This document shows, one piece after another, positions 44,547 to 54,269 of a stretch of 64,000 bases of DNA. The stretch is taken from contig WGLU01000001.1 of the NCBI GenBank assembly GCA_016125375.1, positions 186,001 through 250,000 on the forward strand. The letters are read 5' to 3'. Every line of letters starts with the position of its first letter. The stretch's first letter is position 1. The stretch comes from Pseudomonadota bacterium. Lineage in GTDB: Bacteria > Pseudomonadota > Alphaproteobacteria > UBA1280 > RI-95. The notes under the pieces are model-generated. The model was given only the letters and a program-made list of their open reading frames with translations. It did not search any database and was not told the DNA's origin. A program made the translations under genes and the position numbers.

Positions 44547-45572
44547 ATGAACAAGCAAGAACTCATGAAAACCGCTCAAGCGCTGGTTGCCAATGGTAAA
44601 GGCATTCTGGCCGCTGACGAGAGCACAGGCACCATCGAGAAGCGCCTGACCTCTATTAACACTCCGAACACCGAAACGAACCGCCGCGACTATCGGGAAA
44701 TGCTCTTCACGACCGACGGTATGGAGGAGTTCATCAGCGGTGTGATTCTGTACGATGAAACACTGCGCCAAAAAGCTGCCAACGGCACGCCGTTCAGCAA
44801 AATGCTGCAAGCCAAGGGCGTCATTCCTGGTATCAAGGTGGATGCTGGTGCCAAAACACTGCCCGGCGGCCTTGATGGCGAGAAAATCACCGAGGGTTTG
44901 GACGGTCTGAGCGACCGCCTGAAGGAGTACTACGGACTCGGAGCCCGTTTCGCCAAATGGCGCGCAGTCATCGAAATTGACGCTGTGCGGCCTTCCTCCC
45001 TCTGTCTGGCTGCCAACGCCGAAGCTCTGGCCCGTTACGCTGCGCTGTGTCAGGAAGCAAACATTGTTCCCATCGTTGAACCTGAAGTGCTGATGGATGG
45101 TGATCACGACATTGCACGCTGTGAAGAAGTAACATCGGATGCGCTGTCGACCCTGTTTGCAGCACTGGAGCGCCATAATGTTCTGCTCGAAGGCATTCTG
45201 CTTAAGCCGAACATGGTTATCCCGGGCCTGAAGTGTAAAAAACAGGCTTCCGCTGCCGAAGTTGCCGAGGCAACCTTGCGCTGCTTCCGCCGTCATGTGC
45301 CGGCTGCTGTACCTGGCATTGTTTTCCTGTCCGGTGGTCAAGCCGATGATGTAGCCACTGCAAACTTGAACGCCATGAATGCGGCAGCAGGTGAAAAGCC
45401 TTGGAAGCTGAGCTACAGCTATGGCCGTGCCCTGCAGGCTGCAGCGCTGAAAGCGTGGGGTGGCAAGCCGGCCAATATTGCCGCTGGCAAGCGTGCCTTC
45501 TATCACCGTGCTAAAATGAACAGCATGGCTGCCATGGGGACATATAAAGCCATCATGGAAAATGCAGCCTAA
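44547..45572 (+). CDS. Fructose-bisphosphate aldolase class I
   Basis: A 341-residue Schiff-base aldolase that cleaves fructose 1,6-bisphosphate. It is of the eukaryote-type class I family: KGILAADESTGTIEKRL near the N-terminus, KWRAVIEI, and the Schiff-base Lys in EGILLKPNMV, followed by FLSGGQ. Its tkt-gap-pgk partners lie 1 kb away on the other strand. It is a single gene with its own operator-like site and terminator. Confidence 0.95.
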   Translation: MNKQELMKTAQALVANGKGILAADESTGTIEKRLTSINTPNTETNRRDYREMLFTTDGMEEFISGVILYDETLRQKAANGTPFSKMLQAKGVIPGIKVDAGAKTLPGGLDGEKITEGLDGLSDRLKEYYGLGARFAKWRAVIEIDAVRPSSLCLAANAEALARYAALCQEANIVPIVEPEVLMDGDHDIARCEEVTSDALSTLFAALERHNVLLEGILLKPNMVIPGLKCKKQASAAEVAEATLRCFRRHVPAAVPGIVFLSGGQADDVATANLNAMNAAAGEKPWKLSYSYGRALQAAALKAWGGKPANIAAGKRAFYHRAKMNSMAAMGTYKAIMENAA

Positions 45573-45604
45573 GGTGTTGGTCTAAACAATACCTCCACAG
45601 TTGT

Positions 45605-45637
45605 TGATGCAGCCCTTGGGGGCTGCATCTTCTTTTA
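45605..45637 (+). terminator. Terminator of the aldolase gene
   Basis: GATGCAGCCC-ttg-GGGGCTGCATC followed by TTCTTTT. Confidence 0.85.
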
Positions 45638-45660
45638 GCTTGCGAAAAACCGCCGAATAG

Positions 45661-45696
45661 GGTGGAGTAGGGGGTACGTTTACCTCCACCGTTTTT
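45661..45696 (+). terminator. Hairpin with T run in the CDF-gene leader
   Basis: GGTGGAG...GTA-cgtt-TACCTCCACC pairs as a 10-bp stem with a 6-nt bulge on the left arm, followed by GTTTTT. It lies 30 bp before the metal-transporter start. It may be a second aldolase terminator or an attenuator. Confidence 0.5.
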
Positions 45697-45725
45697 CCAA
45701 CTTACTTTGCTTCTGGAGGCCTCTT

Positions 45726-46397
45726 ATGGGTCACAACCACGATCACTCTCCCAGCCCGAAAGACTTGGAGAAAGCCGCATTCCGCCGTGTGCTCTGGCTC
45801 GTTATCGTCATCAACGCCGTGATGTTCGGTGTGGAGATTTTCGCCGGTATCAAAGCCGGTTCTGTCTCTCTGATGGCTGATGCGCTGGACTTCCTCGGTG
45901 ATACTCTCAGTTACGGCCTGAGCCTGTTCGTGCTGAATAAGGCGCTCAAAGTACGCGCCAGTGTTGCGTTGCTCAAGGGCATTTCGATGGGCCTGTTCGG
46001 CCTGTGGGTGCTGGGTAACGTGGCATGGTACGCCATACACGGCAGCGTGCCTGACGCTATCGTCATGGGCTCCATCGGTATCGCCGCCTTTGTGGCAAAC
46101 GTTGTCAGTGCTCTGGTGCTGTATCGTTTCCGCACGGGCGACAGCAATATGCGTTCGGTCTGGGTATGCAGCCGCAACGACGCGCTGGGTAACCTTGCTG
46201 TTATCGCCGCCGCGAGTGGTGTGTTTGCCTTCGCAACAGGCCTGCCGGACCTTGTCGTCGGGTTGGTCATGTCGCTGCTGGCGTTGTGGGGTTCCGTTCA
46301 GGTTATCCGTCATGCGTGGGCGGAAATCCGCACCGGAGTCGAACAGTCCAAGGGCTGTTGCGACCATGACCACGACGATCACGATCACAAACATTAA
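45726..46397 (+). CDS. Cation diffusion facilitator-type metal transporter
   Basis: A 223-residue inner-membrane protein with a His-rich N-terminus (GHNHDHS) and C-terminus (CCDHDHDDHDHKH). Six hydrophobic helices carry the metal-site segments ADALDFLGD (helix 2) and SRNDALGN (helix 5). The cytoplasmic CDF domain is missing, so it is a short CDF form. It probably exports zinc, cobalt or cadmium. GGAGG precedes the ATG. Confidence 0.87.
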   Translation: MGHNHDHSPSPKDLEKAAFRRVLWLVIVINAVMFGVEIFAGIKAGSVSLMADALDFLGDTLSYGLSLFVLNKALKVRASVALLKGISMGLFGLWVLGNVAWYAIHGSVPDAIVMGSIGIAAFVANVVSALVLYRFRTGDSNMRSVWVCSRNDALGNLAVIAAASGVFAFATGLPDLVVGLVMSLLALWGSVQVIRHAWAEIRTGVEQSKGCCDHDHDDHDHKH

Positions 46398-46401
46398 CGA
46401 G

Positions 46402-46430
46402 AAAGGCCGCCCAATCGGGCGGCCTTTTTA
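46402..46430. terminator. Bidirectional terminator between CDF gene and pgk
   Basis: AAAGGCCGCCC-aat-CGGGCGGCCTTTTT, symmetric, so it can end both convergent units. Confidence 0.88.
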
Positions 46431-46441
46431 TTTGGCAGTAA

Positions 46442-47647
46442 TTAAGCAGCGTTCTTGCTGCTCCCTACGGCTTTGATGCCCGGAAGCTCTTTACCTTCAA
46501 GGAACTCCAGCAGCGAGCCACCCCCGGTGGAGATGTAACCTATGTCTGCTTCCACACCTGCTTTGGCGATGGCGGCAATGGTGTCTCCACCTCCGGCCAG
46601 CGAGTAGGCCTGTGATGCGGCAATGGCTTTGGCCAGCGCCGTGGTACCCATATCAAATGGTGCAATCTCGAAAGCACCAACAGGGCCGTTCCACAAAATG
46701 GTTCCAGCCTGGCTAATCAGCTTGCTCCATTGCTCAGCGGTTTTGGGGCCAATATCCAGTGCCATACTGTCGGCTGGGATGTGTTCAACATCCGCAACCT
46801 GTGTCGGCATGTTTTCCTTCAGCCCTTCCGCCACCGTCACATCTACGGGCAAGAGGATGCGGCAGCCGCAGGCGCCAGCGAGCGATAGAATCTCTTTGGC
46901 ATTGGCACGCTGTTCCAGCTCGAACAAGCTGTTGCCCATATCGTGCCCGAGCGCAGCCAGAAAAGTATTGGCCATCGCGCCGCCAATCATCATTTGGTCG
47001 GCCTTGGTCACAAGGTGGCGCAGGATATCAATTTTGCTGGATACCTTCGACCCGCCGCTGATAACCAGTACAGGTTTTTTAGGTTTGTCGAATACCTTGC
47101 TCAGGGCATTAACTTCCTGCTGCATCAGGCGGCCGATGCCCTTTTGGGCAACAAACTCGGCAATGCCCGCAGTGCTGGCATGGGCGCGGTGGGCGGTGCC
47201 GAACGCATCGTTCAGGTACACGTCACCCAGCTTTGCCAATTTGCGGGCAAACTCTGGGTTGTTGGCTTCTTCTTCTGCATGAAAGCGCAGGTTCTCCAGC
47301 AGGCCAACACCCTTGGGGTTCAGGCGGGCGGCCATTTCCTCTGCATCGGGGCCGATACAGTCGTCCGCAAAGTCCACGGTCTGCCCCAGCAGGGCCGACA
47401 GGTGTGCCGCAATGCCGCGCAAAGACTCTTTGTCATCCCGCTGGCCGCCCGGGCGGCCGAGGTGGCTCATGAGCACAATGCGGGCATCCTTGGCTTGCAG
47501 ATCCACAATGGTTGGCAGGTGGGCGCGGATGCGCGTATCGTCGGTAATGGTGCCGTCCGCAGCGCGGGGGACGTTAAAGTCCACCCGCACCAGAACGGTT
47601 TTACCGTGCACATCCAACGTATCAATCGTTTGTATCACGTCAGGCAT
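46442..47647 (-). CDS. pgk: Phosphoglycerate kinase
   Basis: A 401-residue glycolytic enzyme that makes ATP from 1,3-bisphosphoglycerate. It has VLVRVDFNVPRAADGTITDD, SHLGRPGG and the C-terminal nucleotide loop GGGDTIAAI with STGGGSLLEFLEGKELPG. The ATG at 47647 has AAGGA upstream; an extended reading into gap is rejected. Last gene of the tkt-gap-pgk operon. Confidence 0.96.
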   Translation of the reverse strand: MPDVIQTIDTLDVHGKTVLVRVDFNVPRAADGTITDDTRIRAHLPTIVDLQAKDARIVLMSHLGRPGGQRDDKESLRGIAAHLSALLGQTVDFADDCIGPDAEEMAARLNPKGVGLLENLRFHAEEEANNPEFARKLAKLGDVYLNDAFGTAHRAHASTAGIAEFVAQKGIGRLMQQEVNALSKVFDKPKKPVLVISGGSKVSSKIDILRHLVTKADQMMIGGAMANTFLAALGHDMGNSLFELEQRANAKEILSLAGACGCRILLPVDVTVAEGLKENMPTQVADVEHIPADSMALDIGPKTAEQWSKLISQAGTILWNGPVGAFEIAPFDMGTTALAKAIAASQAYSLAGGGDTIAAIAKAGVEADIGYISTGGGSLLEFLEGKELPGIKAVGSSKNAA

Positions 47648-47655
47648 CCTTATCC

Positions 47656-48666
47656 TTACAGTTTGCCAAAGTAGGCAGCAACGTCGAGCATCCGGTTGGA
47701 GAAGCCCCACTCGTTGTCATACCACGAGAGGATTTTCACCATCTTGCCGCCGTCCATGACACGGGTCTGCGTTGCATCGAACACGCTGGAGTGGCTGTTG
47801 TGGTTAAAGTCGATGCTCACCAGCGGGGCGGTGTTGTAGCCCAGAATACCCTTGAGTTCGTTGCTCTCAGCCGCTTTTTTCAGTGCTGCATTGATGGCAT
47901 CAACGGTTACTGGCCTAGCGGCCGTAAAGGCCAGATCCACAACTGAGACGTTCGGTGTCGGGACGCGGATGGCAAAGCCGTCCAGCTTGCCATTGAGCTC
48001 CGGCAACACAAGGCCGACGGCTTTGGCTGCACCTGTGGTGGATGGGATCATGCTCAGCGCGGCGGCGCGGGCGCGGCGCAGGTCTTTGTGGGCAACGTCC
48101 AGCACGCTCTGGTCGTTGGTGTAGGCGTGAACGGTGGTCATCAGACCACGCTCGATGCCGAACTCCTCATGCAGGACTTTGGCAACTGGTGCCAGACAGT
48201 TGGTGGTGCACGACGCGTTGGAGATAATCTTGTCTGAGCTCTTCAGCGTCGTGTGGTTAACGCCATAAACAACGGTGCTGTCCACGTTGGTGCCGGGAGC
48301 AGAGATGATGACCTTACGCGCGCCGGCCTCAATATGGGCTTTGGCTTTTTCGCCATCGGTGAAGATGCCTGTGCACTCCAGAACAATATCCACACCCAGT
48401 TTGCCCCAGGGCAGCTCTTTCGGGTCGCGGATGGCGGTTACGGCGATGCGTTTGCCGTTAACTGTAATCCCATCAGCCTCGGCGCTTACATCACCATTAA
48501 AGGTACCGTGGACAGAGTCGTACTTGAACAGGTGGGCGTTGGTCTCTACAGAGGCGAGGTCGTTAATGGCGACAACTTCCACATCCGATCGGCCTTGTTC
48601 ATACAGGGCACGCAGTACGTTACGGCCAATGCGGCCAAATCCGTTAATGGCTACTTTAATCGTCAT
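47656..48666 (-). CDS. gap: Glyceraldehyde-3-phosphate dehydrogenase
   Basis: A 336-residue NAD-dependent enzyme. The Rossmann start is [17 protein letters not shown], and the active-site Cys lies in [13 protein letters not shown]. The cofactor-selecting Asp follows VVAINDL, consistent with NAD. Eight bases before pgk. Confidence 0.96.
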   Translation of the reverse strand: MTIKVAINGFGRIGRNVLRALYEQGRSDVEVVAINDLASVETNAHLFKYDSVHGTFNGDVSAEADGITVNGKRIAVTAIRDPKELPWGKLGVDIVLECTGIFTDGEKAKAHIEAGARKVIISAPGTNVDSTVVYGVNHTTLKSSDKIISNASCTTNCLAPVAKVLHEEFGIERGLMTTVHAYTNDQSVLDVAHKDLRRARAAALSMIPSTTGAAKAVGLVLPELNGKLDGFAIRVPTPNVSVVDLAFTAARPVTVDAINAALKKAAESNELKGILGYNTAPLVSIDFNHNSHSSVFDATQTRVMDGGKMVKILSWYDNEWGFSNRMLDVAAYFGKL

Positions 48667-48671
48667 GTTCT

Positions 48672-50684
48672 TTATCCTTTTTTAACAAGGTTGGTCATGG
48701 TTTTGGTGGCGGCGTCAGCCGTCAGCCCAAAGTGGGTGTACAGGTCTTTGGCGGGGGCGGAGGCACCAAAGCCCTCCATGCCCATCATCACGCCGTCTAT
48801 GCCCAGCCAGCGGTGCCAGCCGAACGGCGTTGCCGCCTCTATGGCCACACGGGCGGTTACAGATGGGGGCAGCACGCTATCGCGGTAGGCTTTGCTTTGC
48901 TTAGCGAACAGCTCCATACACGGCATGCTGACCACGCGGGTTTTGATGCCCTGTGTGCTCAATGCTTTGTGGGCGTCCATGGCGATGCCGACCTCGCTGC
49001 CCGTGGCCATGAAAATGCCCTCTGGCGTGCCGTCACAGTCGGCCAGGATATATGCGCCTTTGGCGGATTTATTCTCTGCCGTATCACTGCGCTGGGTTGC
49101 CATGCCCTGACGGCTCAGCACCATGCAGCTTGGGGTTTTGGTGGCCTTGAGCGCCAGTTCCCAGCACTCGGCTGTTTCAATCTGGTCGCAGGGGCGGAAG
49201 GTTAGCACATTCGGCGTGGCGCGCAGCATGGCCAGATGCTCAACCGCCTGGTGGGTAGGGCCGTCTTCGCCCAGACCGATAGAGTCGTGGGTGAGCACGA
49301 ACACTGTGCCGATTTCCATCAGCGCTGCCAAACGGATGGCCGGGCGCATATAGTCCGCAAAGGTAAGGAACGTACCGCCTGCCGCGCGGAAAGTGCCGTA
49401 CAACGTCAGGCCGTTCATCACCGCGCCCATGGCGTGCTCGCGCACACCGTAGCAGATGTAGCGCTGGCCGAAGTCGTCCGGCGAGAGGTTCTCCAGCCCT
49501 TTGGCTTTGGTGTTGACGCTGCCGGTCAGGTCGGCGGAGCCCAGCACCAGATGGGGCAACAGGGGGCTGAGAACGTCCAGTACGTTACCGCTGCACTGGC
49601 GGGTCGCAAGCGCTGGCTTATCGGCTACAGCCTTATCCTTAAGGGGTTTAAGCGCGCCAAGTACATCGGCGCTTAATACGTCGCTCTGGGCGGCGGTAAT
49701 GGCGGCTTGGGTTGCTTTATCCAGTTTGTTCCATGCCTTCTGCCAGTCAGCATGTTTGGCGCGGCCTTTATCGGCGGCTGTTGCCCATGCATCGTAAATA
49801 TTTTGTGGGATTTCAAACGGCGCGTGCGGCCAGTTCAACGCCTTGCGAACGGCATCCGCCTCGTCGGTACCCAGCGGCGAGCCGTGGGCTTTGGCGCTGT
49901 CCACTACTTTGGTGCTGCCGTAGCCGATGTGGGTCTTGCAGGCGATAAAGCTGGGCTTGTCCTGCTTATTCGCCCAGGTTAGGGCACGTTCAATATCCGT
50001 ATGGTCGTGGCCGTCGCAGGTGGTGGTGGCAAAGCCGTAGGCCTCAAAGCGTTTGGCCATGTCAACCGATGTGGCGAGGCTGGTTTTACCGTCAATGGAA
50101 ATGCCGTTATCGTCAAACAGCAGGACGAGGTTTTTCAGCTTCAGGTGGCCGGCAAGGTCGCAGGCCTCGTGGCTGATGCCTTCCATCAGGCAGCCGTCGC
50201 CCACGGCAACATACGTTTTGTTGCCAAACAGCGTGGTGCCGTAGCGGGCAGCCATCATCTCCTGCGCCAGCGCAAGGCCAACGGCGGTGGCCACGCCCTG
50301 ACCCAGCGGGCCCGTGGTCACTTCCACGCCCGGTGTGTGGCCATACTCGGGGTGGCCCGGGGTCTTGGAGCCAAGCTGGCGGAAGTTCTTCAACTCCTGC
50401 AGGGGCAGGTTATACCCGGACAGGTGCAGCACGCTGTACAGCAGCATGGAGCCATGGCCGTTGGAGAGCACAAAACGGTCGCGCCCCAGCCATGCCGGTG
50501 CCTGCGGGTCAAAGTGCATGAATTTGGTAAACAGTACCGTGGCAATATCGGCCATGCCCATGGGCATGCCGGGGTGGCCGCTGTTGGCGGCGTTTACGGC
50601 GTCTATGCTTAAAAAGCGGATGGCATTGGCCATTTCCTGCGCGGTGGCGGGTGAGGGAATTGCTTTCAGTTCTGGCGCGGCCAT
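48672..50684 (-). CDS. tkt: Transketolase
   Basis: A 670-residue thiamine-diphosphate enzyme of the pentose phosphate pathway. It has [17 protein letters not shown], the cofactor motif [32 protein letters not shown] (split here for length as GDGCL...DDN), and a C-terminal domain ending in [17 protein letters not shown] precedes the ATG at 50684. First gene of tkt-gap-pgk, divergent from the zapA operon. Confidence 0.96.
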   Translation of the reverse strand: MAAPELKAIPSPATAQEMANAIRFLSIDAVNAANSGHPGMPMGMADIATVLFTKFMHFDPQAPAWLGRDRFVLSNGHGSMLLYSVLHLSGYNLPLQELKNFRQLGSKTPGHPEYGHTPGVEVTTGPLGQGVATAVGLALAQEMMAARYGTTLFGNKTYVAVGDGCLMEGISHEACDLAGHLKLKNLVLLFDDNGISIDGKTSLATSVDMAKRFEAYGFATTTCDGHDHTDIERALTWANKQDKPSFIACKTHIGYGSTKVVDSAKAHGSPLGTDEADAVRKALNWPHAPFEIPQNIYDAWATAADKGRAKHADWQKAWNKLDKATQAAITAAQSDVLSADVLGALKPLKDKAVADKPALATRQCSGNVLDVLSPLLPHLVLGSADLTGSVNTKAKGLENLSPDDFGQRYICYGVREHAMGAVMNGLTLYGTFRAAGGTFLTFADYMRPAIRLAALMEIGTVFVLTHDSIGLGEDGPTHQAVEHLAMLRATPNVLTFRPCDQIETAECWELALKATKTPSCMVLSRQGMATQRSDTAENKSAKGAYILADCDGTPEGIFMATGSEVGIAMDAHKALSTQGIKTRVVSMPCMELFAKQSKAYRDSVLPPSVTARVAIEAATPFGWHRWLGIDGVMMGMEGFGASAPAKDLYTHFGLTADAATKTMTNLVKKG

Positions 50685-50796
50685 AGGTATTATCCTTTTT
50701 CTCGGGTTGCCAAGTGCTCAAAAGAGTACACGCTCGCGCCCGCGCCCGCAAGCAAAGCCAATCAACCCTGCGCTGCAAAAAGGTGTTATGTGGTGC

Positions 50797-50826
50797 TTGA
50801 CGCTTGGGGCGCGTGTGCCGTATGCT
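50797..50826 (+). promoter_or_regulatory. Promoter of the zapA operon
   Basis: TTGACG, 18 bp, TATGCT, ~60 bp upstream of the first gene. The opposite strand has a GC-rich stretch with only a weak candidate (TTGCGG, 17 bp, TACTCT) for tkt. Confidence 0.6.
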
Positions 50827-50888
50827 GGCTGACCAGAGTTCAGGAATGGCATGATGATTTTTGCCTAACCGTAAGGAATAGTTGATAA

Positions 50889-51155
50889 ATGTCTTTCGAG
50901 TCTCCCGATTTTGATTGCTGCGAGCGCCTGCGTCAGGCGGTGATGGGTCTTGAACGTGCTATTGCCAATGGCGCCAGACTTTCTGCGGATGATATAGCGT
51001 CTGTTACACCGATAACCTTTGGTGGTGTGGATGCGGATGAGTTGGCGCGCCTGAAAGAAGAAAACGAAGACCTGAAAGCCAAACAGGCGCAGGCAACGGT
51101 ACGTCTGGACAAGTTGATTGATTCCCTGAGTGCCAAAATGGAGCTGGACGCATGA
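50889..51155 (+). CDS. Small coiled-coil protein upstream of zapA
   Basis: An 88-residue protein. The N-terminal half has no recognised fold. Residues about 50-84 are a charged coiled coil (ELARLKEENEDLKAKQAQATVRLDKLIDSL). Overlap with zapA by ATGA suggests a cell-division role, perhaps like the ZapB or DUF4164 proteins found next to zapA; this is inference from context. Confidence 0.72.
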   Translation: MSFESPDFDCCERLRQAVMGLERAIANGARLSADDIASVTPITFGGVDADELARLKEENEDLKAKQAQATVRLDKLIDSLSAKMELDA

Positions 51156-51457
51156 GCAAGGAACTGGACGTACAGGTTGGGGGCCGTGCCTACCGTGTTG
51201 CCGTTGAGGAAGGGCAGGAAAGCCGCGTAAAGTCCATCGCTAAACATTACGACGATATTGTATCCCGCCTGCGTAACAGCCCCGGTGGCGGCCAGATTGA
51301 CCGCGACCGCCTGCTGGTGCTCTCCGGCCTGATGCTGGCAGACGAATATTTCTCCCTGCGTGACAAGTTCGAGACGGATACCAAAGCTCTGACTGCCTTC
51401 CAGAACAGCATGGCTGAACGTCTGGAACATCTCATGGGCAAGCTGCAACAGAACTAA
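51152..51457 (+). CDS. zapA: Cell division protein ZapA
   Basis: A 101-residue FtsZ-associated protein. LDVQVGGRAYRVAVEEGQE is followed by helix DRLLVLSGLMLADEYFSLRDK and a C-terminal coiled coil that bundles FtsZ filaments. Followed by 5-FCL; no room for 6S RNA between them. Confidence 0.9.
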   Translation: MSKELDVQVGGRAYRVAVEEGQESRVKSIAKHYDDIVSRLRNSPGGGQIDRDRLLVLSGLMLADEYFSLRDKFETDTKALTAFQNSMAERLEHLMGKLQQN

Positions 51458-51464
51458 CCTGCTT

Positions 51465-52025
51465 GTGACTGACGCCAAAACCCACCTCCGCCAACAGCTC
51501 CGCGCCAAGCGCGACGGTCTGGATGCTTGGCATCGCGACGCCTGCTCGCTGACTATCGGACGCCGCCTTGTGGGCTGGCTGATGTCTTATGCGCCGCAAG
51601 GGGCTTGCGTGTCGCTCTTTGCCGCTATTCGCAACGAGGCGGATATTCTGGTCCTTGCTCCAGAGCTAGTGCAGGCTGGCTACAGGATTTGTCTGCCCAA
51701 GGTTGCCTCTAAGACGGAAATTGTCTTTACTGTCTGGGATGGGGTGTCGCCACTGGTAAAAGACAGGCAGGGCATTCTTTCCGCAACAGGAGAATCCTGT
51801 ACGCCCGACATCGTGTGTGTACCGTTACTGGGTTTTGATCGCCGCGGACACCGGCTGGGCTACGGCGCCGGCCATTACGACCGCTGGCTGGCCAAAAAAA
51901 CGCATCACAGTGCAATCGGTATTGCCTTTGCTGTGCAGGAGGTGCCTCAGGTGCCGGATGAAGAACATGATCACCCGCTGGACTGGGTCATTACGGAGAA
52001 GGAGTGCATTCCGTGTCAGGTATGA
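51465..52025 (+). CDS. 5-formyltetrahydrofolate cyclo-ligase
   Basis: A 186-residue enzyme that returns 5-formyl-THF to the folate pool using ATP. R13-K15 region near the N-terminus binds ATP, and LGYGAGHYDRWLA is the family signature, with PLLGFDRRGHRLG before it. Start is a GTG at 51465. It overlaps the next gene by 13 bp. Confidence 0.93.
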   Translation: MTDAKTHLRQQLRAKRDGLDAWHRDACSLTIGRRLVGWLMSYAPQGACVSLFAAIRNEADILVLAPELVQAGYRICLPKVASKTEIVFTVWDGVSPLVKDRQGILSATGESCTPDIVCVPLLGFDRRGHRLGYGAGHYDRWLAKKTHHSAIGIAFAVQEVPQVPDEEHDHPLDWVITEKECIPCQV

Positions 52026-52825
52026 CGATTTTATTTCTGGGCGACGTTGTTGGCAAACCGGGGCGCAAGGCGATTGCGGAGCATCTGCCCGCCTTCCGCG
52101 AGAAAGAGAAAATCGATTTTGTCATTTGCAATGCCGAGAACGCTGCCGCCGGCTTCGGCATCACACCCGGTACGGCCAAAGAGCTGTACGACGCGGGCGT
52201 GGATGTGATTACGCTGGGCAACCATACGTGGGATCAGGCTGAAACCGAAAACATGCTGAACGAAGACTGGAAGGTCCTGCGCCCCCTGAACTATCCGCCT
52301 AATACGCTGGGTAAGGGGTGGCGTTTGTATCCGCTGCCCGATGGTCGCCAGATTGCGGTGGTCAACCTGATGGGGCGTTTGTTCATGGAACCGGGTCTAG
52401 ACTGCCCGTTTCAGGCCAGCCGCACCCTGATGCGCGACCTGCGTATCGGCGAGGGGTGCGATGCCCTGGTGGTGGATGTGCACGCCGAAGCCGCAAGCGA
52501 AAAAGCCTGCCTTGCCAACCTGTGGGACGGTAAAGCGAGTCTTGTGACCGGCAGCCATACCCACGTGCCGACCGCGGACGAGCGGATACTGGACGGGGGC
52601 ACCGGCTACCATACCGATGCCGGCATGTGCGGACACTACAACTCCTCACTCGGCATGGCTTATGCACCAGCGACCGCACGCTTCGAGAAAAAGGGAAAAA
52701 TCCGCCTTGAAGTTGCCGAAGGTGTGGGCACGATGTGTGGCACACTGGCTAAATTAGATGCTGACGGGAAGTGCACGCACATTCGTGCCATCCGCATCGG
52801 CGGTGTGATTACACAGGCAGCATAG
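52013..52825 (+). CDS. ymdB: YmdB-family metallophosphoesterase
   Basis: A 270-residue TIGR00282-type phosphoesterase. Metal motifs are FLGDVVGKPG, NAENAAAG, TLGNHTWDQ and TGSHTHVPTAD. Bacterial members cleave 2',3'-cAMP or affect RNA turnover. The GTG at 52013 has AAGGAG eight bases upstream, which supports it over the ATG at 52022. Confidence 0.9.
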   Translation: MSGMTILFLGDVVGKPGRKAIAEHLPAFREKEKIDFVICNAENAAAGFGITPGTAKELYDAGVDVITLGNHTWDQAETENMLNEDWKVLRPLNYPPNTLGKGWRLYPLPDGRQIAVVNLMGRLFMEPGLDCPFQASRTLMRDLRIGEGCDALVVDVHAEAASEKACLANLWDGKASLVTGSHTHVPTADERILDGGTGYHTDAGMCGHYNSSLGMAYAPATARFEKKGKIRLEVAEGVGTMCGTLAKLDADGKCTHIRAIRIGGVITQAA

Positions 52826-52833
52826 CTTGTTTT

Positions 52834-52856
52834 TACGCCGTATTTGGCGTATTTTG
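52834..52856 (+). terminator. Weak terminator after ymdB
   Basis: TACGCC-gtattt-GGCGTA followed by TTTTGG, in the 65-bp gap before yebC. Confidence 0.5.
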
Positions 52857-52890
52857 GTCGAGTTTCATTTTTCAGTAACGGAGGTTCCCC

Positions 52891-53637
52891 ATGGCTGGGC
52901 ATAGTAAGTGGGCCAACATTAAACACCGCAAGGCTGCACAGGATAAAAAGCGCGGTAAAATCTTCACCCGCCTAATTCGCGAAATTATGACAGCGGCCCG
53001 CCACGGCGGCGGTGATATCGCCTCTAACCCGGGTCTGCGTTTGGCTGTTGACGGTGCCCGCGCCGAGAACATGCCTAAAGATACCATCGAGCGCGCCATC
53101 AAGCGCGGTACCGGCGAGATTGAAGGCGCCGATTACGTAGAAGTTGTTTACGAAGGCTACGGCCCCGGCAACGTTGCCATGATGGTCAAATGCCTGACCG
53201 ACAACAAAACCCGCACCGTTGCCAACGTGCGCGCCGCTTTTGGTAAAAACGGCGGCCGTTTCGGCGAGGCTGTGGCCTGGATGTTTGACCAGAAGGGCAT
53301 TATCCTGTACCCAAGCTCCATTGGCGCCGAGGACGATGTTATGGAAGCAGCGATTGAAGCTGGCGCAGACGACGTGATTGTTGAAGCCGAGGGCTATGAG
53401 GTCCATACCGCTATCGAAGACTTTGCAACCGTGCGGGACGCTCTGGAAGCCAAGTTTGGCAAAGCAGAAGAGGCTGACCTAGGCTTTATCGCCAAGAATG
53501 AAACGCCGATAACCGATGAAGAAAAAGCGACCACGCTGATGAAACTGGTCAATGCGCTGGAAGACGATGATGACGTGCAGAGTGTGACGACCAACGCCGA
53601 CTTTGACGACGCCGTCATGCAGGCAATGGCATCCTGA
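52891..53637 (+). CDS. yebC: YebC/PmpR family protein
   Basis: A 248-residue conserved protein, a translation factor or transcription regulator. It begins MAGHSKWANIKHRKAAQDKKRG, the family hallmark. GGAGG precedes the ATG. Located upstream of ruvC, as in many proteobacteria. Confidence 0.95.
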   Translation: MAGHSKWANIKHRKAAQDKKRGKIFTRLIREIMTAARHGGGDIASNPGLRLAVDGARAENMPKDTIERAIKRGTGEIEGADYVEVVYEGYGPGNVAMMVKCLTDNKTRTVANVRAAFGKNGGRFGEAVAWMFDQKGIILYPSSIGAEDDVMEAAIEAGADDVIVEAEGYEVHTAIEDFATVRDALEAKFGKAEEADLGFIAKNETPITDEEKATTLMKLVNALEDDDDVQSVTTNADFDDAVMQAMAS

Positions 53638-53668
53638 CGGTTGCTATATAACAGACAGGCAGCGCGCG

Positions 53669-54268
53669 GTGTATTGGCTGGATAAGGATATTCTCGGTAT
53701 CACCGCCGCTGCGCTGGGTGGATACTCTCAGCTGTACTATATTTTTGTTATCCTGCGCGGGCGCGCCCGTCCGCACATGTTCTCTTTCCTCATCTGGGGG
53801 ACTGTCATGGGTATCGCCGCCGCTGCTCAATGGAGTGCAGGCGCTGGCGCTGGCGTTTGGTGGACGACTGTGAGCGCACTGGGGTGTTTGGGTATTGCGT
53901 TGCTCGCTGTCTTTAAGGGCGAGAAGAATATTACCCGCAGTGACCGCATGGCTTTGATTGCGGCCTTCTCCGCTATTCCCCTGTGGTATGCGACAAAAGA
54001 GCCGTTGTTCTCGGTTCTTCTCGTTACGACGATAGATGTAGTTGGTTTTTACCCGACCTTCCGTAAATCCTACATCCGCCCTTTTGAGGAAAGTGCGCTT
54101 GCTTTCTTTATCGGTGGCTTCAGCAGTTTTTTGAGCGTATTGGCTCTTGGTGCATTTACCGCTACAACAGTTCTGTATCCTGCAATTATTGCAGTGACCA
54201 ACGCCGTTTTTGTAAGCATGTTGCTGTGGCGGCGACGTGCCTTGGGTAGCACTATGGAGGCTGTCTAA
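53669..54268 (+). CDS. Membrane protein with internal duplication, PQ-loop-like
   Basis: A ~199-residue protein of six or seven hydrophobic helices. Two halves resemble each other: YSQLYYIFVILRGRARPHMFSFLIWG and YPTFRKSYIRPFEESALAFFIGG share Y-x-Q/P...R-x-RP...F-(I/W)G. This hints at a SWEET/PQ-loop-like fold, which is inference. I choose the GTG at 53669; an upstream reading overlaps yebC. It lies 1 base before ruvC, so it belongs to the ruv operon. Confidence 0.65.
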   Translation: MYWLDKDILGITAAALGGYSQLYYIFVILRGRARPHMFSFLIWGTVMGIAAAAQWSAGAGAGVWWTTVSALGCLGIALLAVFKGEKNITRSDRMALIAAFSAIPLWYATKEPLFSVLLVTTIDVVGFYPTFRKSYIRPFEESALAFFIGGFSSFLSVLALGAFTATTVLYPAIIAVTNAVFVSMLLWRRRALGSTMEAV

Positions 54269-54269
54269 G

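Noticed and set aside
51457-51465. 6S RNA between zapA and 5-FCL
   Set aside because: The usual site has only a few bases between the genes here.
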